The notes beneath the pieces were generated by a model. That model searched no databases, was not told the origin of the DNA, and was given only the letters and a program-made list of their open reading frames with translations. DNA of 64,000 nt, taken from contig JALJEE010000759.1 of the NCBI GenBank assembly GCA_023231475.1, forward strand, positions 1 to 64,000. The letters run 5' to 3'. The translations under genes were made by a program, and so were the position numbers. The first letter of the stretch is position 1; each line of letters starts with the position of its first letter. Below, piece after piece: positions 55,501 to 64,000 of this stretch. The stretch comes from Seison nebaliae (Eukaryota > Rotifera > Pararotatoria > Seisonacea > Seisonidae).

Positions 55501-58455
55501 AGTTTCATCCATCTAATATGTTACTGAATTATACAGTAACATTTATTTCTTCCTCCCACATCATCACTATTCCGTACGAGAATTTATTGGAAATGAAAGT
55601 TATTGATTCGTTTTTCGAATATTCTTCTCTTCCGTTTTTTTCGAGTTGAAGAATGAGGATAATAAAAAGAAAATAGGTTTCCATCATCATAACCATCATG
55701 AATGTTTAAAATAGAATGATGATGATAATTATTATCGTTATTTTCTCCTCTACTATTTATTCTCATCTTCAGGAACATATTTTTGATGTTACATGTCAGA
55801 GCTGGCTTATCTTCGATCAATGAGCGAAGTTTGTTTCGTGTTTGTTTGGATGTTGCCTATTTCATTTTTCTTATGTGCAAGAGATGTCAATTATTATCGA
55901 GAGAACATTTGACTAATATATTCTTTCTTAATCATATATGATCATAATCATGTTGTTTCAATATTACGTGACTGAAGTTTAATTGGATTTCGATTATTGA
56001 GAACTGTCACTCCTGTTAATTTGTGACGGAAATCTTCTTGTCCAATCCGTCGAGGTGATGAGTCATTTTATCGTTTTTTATCAAGACACTATTGTCATCA
56101 TCATCGTTTTTTGAAATAACAACATCAATTTTCATAATTGCATCATCATAAATTTTTTGAACGAAACCGTCATCTGTATAAATTTCCTTCATTTTCTTCA
56201 AATAGAACAAGAAGAAGAAAAAGAATCAATTCTATTTATATTGTTCTCGACGATATACTAAAGCATTTCTCCTGATTAATACATTCCATTATTTCTGATG
56301 ATATTCTCGATGAAAACACAATTCTCATGATTTATGAGTAGAAGAAAATCGTTTGACATAATCGAAAACAATGAACACAATTGAACACATCACACATTTC
56401 CTTCAATTGAGCTATAATCGTTTTTAGCATATTTGATAGTTGTGAAAATGAAGTGAAAAAAATTTTGTGCGCATATTGTGCACAAACTTTACATGTATAT
56501 CTAGACTTAAATATATATATATATATATATAAATAATTTTTTTGTTGTAAAAAAAGACTGATGGATGGACGAACGAAAGAACATCCGTTAGATGAACGAA
56601 TCGATAGATGGATGTATAATCTTGTAAACAGCAAGAATTATGCGCAATTGGATGTTCGAGGAAAGAATGTGCTTTTACCGAAATGATTAATTAGAAATTG
56701 AATGAGTACAAACATTATTTTTTTTAAACAAGACCAAAAAAGCAAATTATAGAACAGACATTGAATGACAATTAGGACAATATAAGTTTTGGAAAGAAAA
56801 CTTTTTATTCCATTCTTTTCCTCCATATTAAACATTATCTTTTATTGCATCAGAATCCCATGAAAAAATAAACACTAAATATCCTAAAGGGAAAATTTCG
56901 GAGGATATGTCACGTCATTTATGTAAAGTTTCATAATCTTTCTCCGAACTCGAAAGAAAATTTTGTTGATTACAATTATTTTAATTACGAATCCCGCCCT
57001 CCAATCAATATCTCACTAGAACAATTAATGTAGAAAAGAAAAAGAAAACTCAATTCACAACAAATATTAGAGTATGAAGTTTGAGTTAAACAAATTCACA
57101 TATCCGATCGGCTTGATCGTTTATGGTCTATTCATCATCATCGTCATCATCATCATACATAATATATTCATATGCAGTTAATTTTTTCCTTTCTCATTCC
57201 AAATACGAAAACAATTATTCTGTTTTCTTTTATTTCCATTTTCATATATACAACAAATTGAACAATTGATTAGAAACAGATTCATGTCAAAAGCATGCAT
57301 GAACTCCCGGTATACCCGGAGAAATTCACATATTCACCCATTTCCTGCTTAGCACTCCTCCTGAACAAAGTTTTAGTTTTAAGACTGTTCAAATCAAACA
57401 AAAATTCTTTTTTATGTCACCAATTCATTTTTCAAAAAAAAAATAACAATTTATTGTGCGAAACATGATTAGTCTTTTCATTCCTCACATCTCCCCCATT
57501 AATTTCATGTTTCAATTTCTCTTCTCAACAAGAAAGATGATCTAGATTGTAAAAAATGGTTTAGTGCACAAACAAATGTGTCGAAAAGAATAATCTATTT
57601 AGTTACTCGATTCTTACAAGTGTAATAGAAGAAGAAGACGTAGAAGTGATATGGAGGAGTTGATTTATTCTTCTTCGCTAAATCACCAATCGCTTATAGT
57701 TAGTGAGAAGAAGAATTAGAAATAAACTGATGTAATTATTAATCTTATTAGTAATGATAATTATTTTATGGTTATGAGGAATGATCGAACAATTTTAGTA
57801 TGCAGAAAAAATTCCTAAAATATATCAATTTTATTGACAACATCGTCAAAATCTATCAGATTCAGATGAAAAAATTTTTTTTGTATTCTTTCAGTTGAAG
57901 GCAAATTGAACTTTGAAGAATTTGGCTAATGATAGCTTTTTATAGTACCAAACAAAGTTTTTTTTAATGAAAATTTATCAAAAAATACTTCTTCACCTTC
58001 CTCCTCCTCCCTCTTTGCCTAAATAACATTTCTCCTGTAATCTTTAATATTCATATCAATTTCATATTAACATGACTGTTTTCACCTTTTCTTCCATTTA
58101 AACGGTGAAAGGAGCCCGAAGCATGTGGAAATTGCATCTACGCAAAATTCCGACAGTCAAATGTCGACAACATTCTGTCTATTCTTCTTCCGAAATTCAT
58201 ATTCCACTATCAAATTCCAGTTAATGATAAGTAAACTTTACCGGCAGAAAATTTTCCCTACGTTAATCAAGAACAGAAGATGTTCATATTTCTCTTCTGC
58301 CTAAAATGAGAAATTTTCTTTAATATTTTCTGATAGATCACTTCTCGATTAACATTTTCAGGAAGAATCCAATGAAATGTTCTCTAATTTTTGAGGGGAG
58401 TCGTTGCAGCCTCAGAACGGCTCAAACGGCGCTTCAAATACCGGAACATATTTAG
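52541..58455. other. 5.9 kb gene-poor region upstream of the anion-channel gene
   Basis: Strongly AT-rich, with microsatellites (TA run at about 56513-56532, GAT-rich at 55330-55360). An odd CTAG-rich patch lies at 54580-54620. Candidate ORFs (54036-54242, 54485-54718, 55584-55820 on the minus strand, 56016-56210 on the minus strand) lack similarity, splice context or credible ATG starts. It may be regulatory DNA for the channel gene, or large introns of the exon at 52352. Confidence 0.5.
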
Positions 58456-61400
58456 ATGAATCAAATGAATATTCTTATGTTCAATTTCCTCATTATTTAT
58501 TTGATATCATCTCATAAAAACATCTACGTTGCAACACGAACACATTATGTCCACACAGATTTCCTTCAAAACGCTAGAAAGTTTCGATTAATAAAATTCT
58601 TATACTTAAAAATGATTCATAAAACTCGACAATTTGAACTTTAATTTTTATTTTATTGTTTTCGAAAAATAAATTGACAATTTCATTTTTTTCTAGTTTG
58701 AGCGAAGAAGAAGAAAACAGTTTAAGTACAAATGTAACAAAAATTTTGGATAAATTATTGGAAGGATATGATCGACGTTTACGTCCAAATTTCGGAAGTC
58801 CAAACATTTTCTTGAATTACAATTCATAATATTTTCAGGTCGACCGGTTGAAATCAATATAACCATCCAAATAAATAGTATTCATTCGATGAGTGAAGTG
58901 GGAATGGTTAATTTTAAAAAAATGATTCCCTTCAACTCATTTTTCATTTAGAGTTATTCATTAGATTTATATTTACGACAATATTGGAATGATCGACGAT
59001 TATCATTCGAACCGATAATTAAGGACAAATATGAATTGAAGGAATTTGTTTTGAGTACTGATATTCTTGATAAGATTTGGTGGCCTGATACATTCTTTGC
59101 AACAGAGAAACGAGGAGAACTACATCAATTAACTACATCTAATCGTCTCTTACGTATCACTCATACAGGTGATGTGTTGTTAAGTATGAGATTAACGGTG
59201 GAATCCACATGTAATATGGATCTCCGATTATTCCCAATGGACACCCAACGATGTACATTAGAGATCGAGAGTTGTTCGTGATTATTATTTATCCAATTTT
59301 TATTATTCAACTTATTTCATTAAAGATGGTCATGAAACGAAAGATATGTATTATCGTTGGGTTGATAACAAATTAGATATATTAGAAACGTCATTGCCAC
59401 AATTCAATCTGACACATTATCGACAAGAGCAAATACTGATAACAACAACAACAGGGAATTATTCTCGTTTGATAACAACATTAGTCTTCAAACGACGAAT
59501 TGGATATTATCTGATACAAATTTATGTTCCAGCAATTCTCATCGTTATTATGTCGTGGAAATCGTTTTGGATTGAACGGACAGCATCACCGGCACGTGTT
59601 TCTTTAGGTTATTAAATCTCTAATTTTTTTTATAATTCGAATTAATATTTCAAATTTCCAGGTATTACTACTGTTTTGACTATGACAACTTTAATGTCAA
59701 CTATTAATAATCAATTACCAAAAATTTCTTATATGAAAAGTATCGATATATTCCTGACGACTTGTTTCGTGATGGTTTTTATGTCGTTAGCTGAGTATGC
59801 TACCGTTTCAGTGGTACATCGAAGAAATGTTTATTATTATCGTCGAAAGCGAAACAAACAACGTCTACTTGAACAAAATGCAGTTGTACCTAGCACTGGT
59901 TATCAATCAGCTAATTCTTCTTCACAAAATGATGCACCGAAATCTTCGCATCGTCTCAATACGACACCGGTTCATTCTATCACCAAATCCAAATCGTCAA
60001 AGCAAGAAAATGAGCGGAAAAATTCAGAGGGAACATCCATTACAGATTTTTTGACATCTGCCGGAGAATTGACAAGAGCCTTTTTCGGCGTGTCAAGTCC
60101 AATTGATGATTTGCCAAAAAAAAATTGTAAAAGAAAAAATCAATTTTTTTCTATGAGACAAAATCGACGAAATAAGAAAAGTGCACCGAATTATAGTGCA
60201 CGTGAAGAGGAGAATGAAACGACAGAAAACTCTTATCCAACAAGTCCATTGTTAGTACATCGACGAAAGAAGAAGAGTTCGGAATGTCCAAACAAAATCG
60301 AATCAACATATTCTCCGTTTATTCAACCGAAAAATATGAGAATAACAAAAAATCCTCAAAACGATATGATGTCACCTCGAGAATTAACCGATTCACCTTC
60401 ACATCGTCATTCACCTCAAATAATAATTGCGAGTTTGTAATTTCTTCTTTTAAAATTTTCTTTCTATTTTCATCAGGTCATCATCCACCGAAAGAGACCG
60501 ACGTTGAAAATCAGGACCAATCTCAAATTCGTAAAACGACATTAGCAGTAGTACGAAATGAAGGTGGAGAAAAACCAGTTTTTGCATTCGATACTACTAA
60601 ACAAATTCCAAACAACAACAATAATAATAACAACAATAACCTTAATTTCGTAAAGAATTCTGATAATATTAATCGGATCGTTGTGAAAAAGGAGAGTAAT
60701 AGAGAACGATTACCATCGGAACATCTTTCAAGAAAATGTCGGAAAAGTCCATTGAAACTTCATAATAATAATGATGGTCAATCAACGATATTTGACGAAA
60801 CATTAATTGCAATGGATCACACACCGAAACCGACGAAAACTTACAATTTGATCGATATCGCTCCGACCAGTTATACGATGCCTAATCATTCATCTAATAC
60901 TCATCTTTATCACAAGCAACCGAATATAACAAAGCCGAAATGTGCGGAAGCGATATATGCCAATCCGTTTTATGCTTATTTTAATGAGCCGCCACCTCCA
61001 GGTTTCGAAGCCGAATACTATTACTACCTCCAAAAAATTCAAAGAAAAATTCGAAAACAAATGTCGCAAAGATACATTCCTCCCAATTTTAGACAATCTG
61101 GATATTCGCCCTATCATGAAATCTCTAAACAACAATTACCTACCGAATATATTCCCGCCACCCTCAAAGTCACCACAGCAAATTTAGTTAATATTAATGA
61201 CAAATTACGTAATAATCATCAAAGAAAATTGCCAGAGAAACGACGAAGTAGCTCCTCACCTTATAGTAGTCGGAATACTTCAGCTAAATCGAAACATCGA
61301 ACAAAATCGGATATGATTCTAACAAAACCAAATGATGATCAACTACTCACAATTCCACCATCAGTTCAACCACAAGATCTTCATAAAACTAGTTCTTGAC

Positions 61401-62039
61401 ATTTTCTATTATTAAGTTATAAATTCATCTCACTATTTAGATATGTCACTTCGATCGAATAGTTCAAGAAATTCAAATAGATTCTATAGAAATAAATTCA
61501 AGGCGGCCGCTCATCAAATAATGACGCAGAATTCCATCATGGACTATATGGAGAATCGAGGTGGTGGTAATAAGATAAGAATGAATGAGAAAAATATAAA
61601 ATCCGAATTGAGATCCAGTAAGAAATATGATAACGATTATCGGAAAGGTATACGTCATCGTCTCTTAAATAAACTCACGAGAGATTCACCGACGAGTTTT
61701 GGCGATGAAATGAAATTAGCAAAACGATTAAGAGAAAGAAAAGAAGCAATGTTTGCCAGTTCATATGACATCACTGATAGTGGAGAATTGTCATACGATA
61801 CAGATGACGATCAGAAACCATACATGAAAAACGACCCATCCAAATTCCAGAAATTTTCATTATTCCGATGTAAACTTCGACGGATAAAAGCGTCTTTCAT
61901 CGACATTAATTCTAGAATTGCATTTCCACTTGCTTTCCTCTGTTTCAATATCGGTTACTGGTTCTACTATTATCCTCAGTTCGTCGAAGATGAAATGACA
62001 TATCAAAAAGAGAACTTCATTCGAGTAAATCCTGTCTGA
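58456..62039 (+). CDS. Cys-loop ligand-gated anion channel subunit (GABA-A / pH-gated chloride channel-like)
   Basis: Exons: 58456-58580, 58697-58797, 58839-58906, 58952-59273, 59326-59607, 59662-60432, 60477-61391 and 61441-62039, phase-consistent, 1060 residues. A signal peptide ([15 protein letters not shown]) opens the protein. The ligand-binding domain starts at [20 protein letters not shown] and includes [13 protein letters not shown] sequence (KIWWPDTFF). The Cys-loop is [16 protein letters not shown]1 is [21 protein letters not shown]2 is [17 protein letters not shown], whose PAR motif predicts anion selectivity. M3 is [20 protein letters not shown], and M4 is [19 protein letters not shown]. 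The M3-M4 cytoplasmic loop is about 660 residues, against roughly 80-150 in typical subunits, and rich in Asn, Ser, Lys and Pro. The exact ligand cannot be read from sequence. The M2-M3 sequence is closest to pHCl/GABA-type rather than GluCl or HisCl. Confidence 0.9.
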
Positions 62040-62289
62040 TGAGAGAGAGTGTTGTGAAATTAAACAAATTCAAAATTTATCCGTCCTCACCACCTTTTTG
62101 TCATCGTCATCATCTACTTCATGGCATATAACTAGTTTTTAAATTTTTCAAAAATAAAATTTAATAAATAATCCATATAGTAAATTGTATAAATTTCACA
62201 TTATTGTCATTAGTATTGTCAGTTCCACAAGGAGAGATGTGTTGAGTTTGATTCGGGAATTACGTCGGTAGAAATGCACAATTTTTTCC
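62040..62289. other. 3' flank of the channel gene
   Basis: Contains AATAAA motifs near 62154-62165 that probably serve the channel transcript, then the start of the LINE-derived sequence. Confidence 0.45.
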
Positions 62290-62958
62290 TATAATGTTCA
62301 CGGCTATCAACATTTAATTTCGTCAATTTCTAGTTTTGTTAGTTTCGATATAATCTTGATCCAAGAAACTCGGTTAAATTCTCTACCGGTAGGCTTCAGC
62401 GAGTCGATTCCGTCATCTCATATTTTATTTTTCCATCCAGCCATTTCTACAAGCAGAACATCGAGAAGAGGTCGGTGCTCAGGAGGACTGATGTTTTTGA
62501 TTAGGAAATGTTAAATTTCTAAAAATTTTCGTATCATTTCAGATTACATATGCTCTATACAAATTGGTGACGTTCTCATTGTTAATATGTATAGTTGTAC
62601 GATAGAGCGACTAAGAGTAGTTGAAGAAATCAAAGGGATTCTTGAAAATGTCTATATCTATTGCTCCCCTGAAATTGCGTATTTGTGGGTTAGCAGTGAT
62701 CATTTCAAATTTGACGTGAGGAATTCGTTGAAAATTAGGAATTCTGATTTATTATTGATTTTGAAGTCAATAATACCGTATGAGATTATTTTAAACCATT
62801 TAAAGAACCGAATGAAACACACTCATTACAGTTGTATTCCAAATCAAGGAAAAAAAAATCAAATTTACAAGGGGGTTTTACCATTAACTAGCAATAGTTC
62901 CAACGGAGAGAGATTGAAGTCTCTATCAATAATAAATAACCCACCATTACATTCATAA
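62290..62958 (+). mobile_element. Non-LTR retrotransposon (LINE) endonuclease fragment, decayed
   Basis: One frame encodes an apurinic endonuclease-like domain: YNVHGYQHLISS, then FDIILIQETRL (catalytic Glu in QET), then RRGRCSGGLMFLIR, then IGDVLIVNMYS and YLWVSSDHFKFD where active elements have a GDFN motif. These are hallmarks of Jockey/CR1-type LINEs. The frame carries one internal stop after MFLIRKC, and the GDFN core is degraded. No reverse transcriptase is recognisable downstream within the window, so this is a dead fragment. Exact ends are uncertain. Confidence 0.7.
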
Positions 62959-63294
62959 GATAGAATATCCTCTAACATAACCACGGTGTGCAATTTCTTG
63001 GAAGTATCGCCGAAGTATATACATTGCATACCAAAACGGAACAAATATGTTGAGATAAGAGCCAAGAGACATACGAAATTTTTAGAAATTTTTATGATAG
63101 GAACGACTAGGAAAATTTTCAAACTTCTCCCATACACGCACTGGTTAAAAAGGAGAAGATAATATTTCAACTCGCAATCCGTTAACCCAATGTTGATACT
63201 AATGCACCAGTCGTAGTAGCCATTAAATTCACATAAAATTATACGCGGTATTCCAAAGTTAGTTTCTATTTACAATAAAATACTTAAAAGCATA
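62959..63294. other. Sequence between the LINE fragment and the MITE
   Basis: Open but short frames on both strands; possibly further decayed LINE sequence. Nothing specific is recognised. Confidence 0.35.
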
Positions 63295-63471
63295 CCCTAT
63301 CATACAAAATCAGACTAAATAACGTCTAATTTTGAGGGTGTCAAAAAATCACTTTATTTAGCGTTTAAATTAAGTGTCTTTAGACCGAAAAGGTGAAAAA
63401 ACGGTCTAATTAACCTCTAATTAAATACTCAGATGAGTACTTAAAATCAGACTTGTTTTTGTATGATAGGG
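63295..63471. mobile_element. MITE-like element, 177 bases, 15-bp terminal inverted repeats
   Basis: The ends are exact inverted copies: CCCTATCATACAAAA at 63295-63309 and TTTTGTATGATAGGG at 63457-63471. The interior is self-complementary in several places (AGAC...GTCT near the left end; TAGACCG...CGGTCTA in the middle) and has no ORF. These are features of a non-autonomous DNA transposon. Flanking bases (GCATA and ATGTT) show no clear target-site duplication, so the superfamily is undetermined. Confidence 0.75.
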
Positions 63472-64000
63472 ATGTTACTCTTGACAAATGAATGACATAA
63501 TTTGAAAAAAAGATGAGCAATTGTCTATGAATCACCCGTAATAATTTTTTTCGATTTATGTCAATTCGAAACGGAAAGAATAGTTTCTTTTCAAAATTTT
63601 TTCAATCCTAATTGATTAAGGAGCATGTTCTAAAACGCTCCGTCTGATTAAACTTCTTTCCATAAACTTATTTGGCACACATCCTAAAGGGTTCGGTGAC
63701 AATTGCCCCGTGAGACTGTTTTATTCCACCACTTTAGTTTTTTGTATTTTAAAGTAGTTACGCAGAGAGTAACATCATAAAAAAGCATAAATTCCGAAAC
63801 TATTTTTTCTTGTCTATCGAATGGTTCCCATTACGATATATTTGATTAGATATTAGTGAAAATATTTAGAATCACAGATCAAAAAAACTTCAAAAAAAAT
63901 TTTTTTTTCTCTCTAAATTAAACTGCAGGTACATGACATTTATAATTATCCGATTAACTTCATTTTTTTAAAATAGTTAGAACATCACCTTCCGAACAGA
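63472..64000. other. Right-end sequence with no recognised feature
   Basis: AT-rich, with no ORF of interest on either strand. A gene starting beyond the right edge cannot be excluded. Confidence 0.4.

Noticed and set aside
55584-56210. Two minus-strand frames with His/Asp and Asp/Lys runs
   Set aside because: Both are generated by GAT/ATC microsatellites and lack leader, splice sites or similarity.
57294-57325. Near-palindrome around CCCGGTATACCCGG
   Set aside because: Single short occurrence with one mismatch; no partner or context to support a function.
60284-60476. Independent 371-residue protein starting at 60284
   Set aside because: It is exon 7 of the channel gene extended upstream in the frame alternative to exon 6; the A|GT join at 60432/60477 keeps the channel frame.
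62865-63170. 101-codon minus-strand frame beside the LINE remnant
   Set aside because: No similarity to reverse transcriptase or any family; it overlaps the LINE fragment on the opposite strand.

Overview
This window is strongly AT-rich animal DNA with densely packed genes and very small introns (many of 41-52 bases). Animal-specific families are present: a Split ends/SHARP homologue, a SMAD with an MH2 domain, a Cys-loop anion channel, WDR47, FBXL7 and a class I Rab11-FIP. Long Asn, His, Ser, Thr and Asp homopolymer runs in coding sequence, together with the compact introns, suggest a small-genome ecdysozoan; an acariform mite would fit. I cannot name the species from sequence alone.

Layout, left to right. 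Positions 1-6600 (minus) hold the N-terminal 2200 codons of a spen homologue in one uninterrupted frame that runs off the left edge. A 3.5 kb gene-free stretch follows. Next come a gene of unknown function with fibronectin-III-like segments, a divergent histone H2B, a lysosomal-type GH31 alpha-glucosidase, a small ORF and a 15-exon Rab11-FIP gene, all on the minus strand from 10 to 23.4 kb. From 25 to 31 kb there are a small unknown gene, an MH1-less SMAD, a tRNA-Ser(AGA) with an intron and two secreted Cys-containing protein genes. From 31.5 to 50.3 kb lies a housekeeping block: LSM5, FBXL7, TOP3B, WDR47, TSR1 and a large unknown acidic protein. A group of three small membrane-protein genes sits inside it at 40.7-43.6 kb. 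From 50.3 to 58.4 kb I see almost nothing coding. The right end carries an eight-exon Cys-loop chloride-channel-like gene, a decayed LINE endonuclease fragment and a 177-base MITE-like element.

Gene ends are tightly apposed. LSM5 and FBXL7 converge with 16 bases between their stop codons, TOP3B and WDR47 with 63 bases, and two membrane-protein genes overlap tail to tail by 14 coding bases.

I built the exon models by hand from reading frame, splice phase and family alignment. In these models 43 of 49 introns begin with GTT rather than the usual GTA/GTG. This points to an unusual 5' splice-site preference and is the most interesting window-wide signal I found.

Several convenient-looking ORF starts are GTG or TTG. 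For eukaryotic genes I moved these to the first sensible ATG (TOP3B, FBXL7, TSR1).
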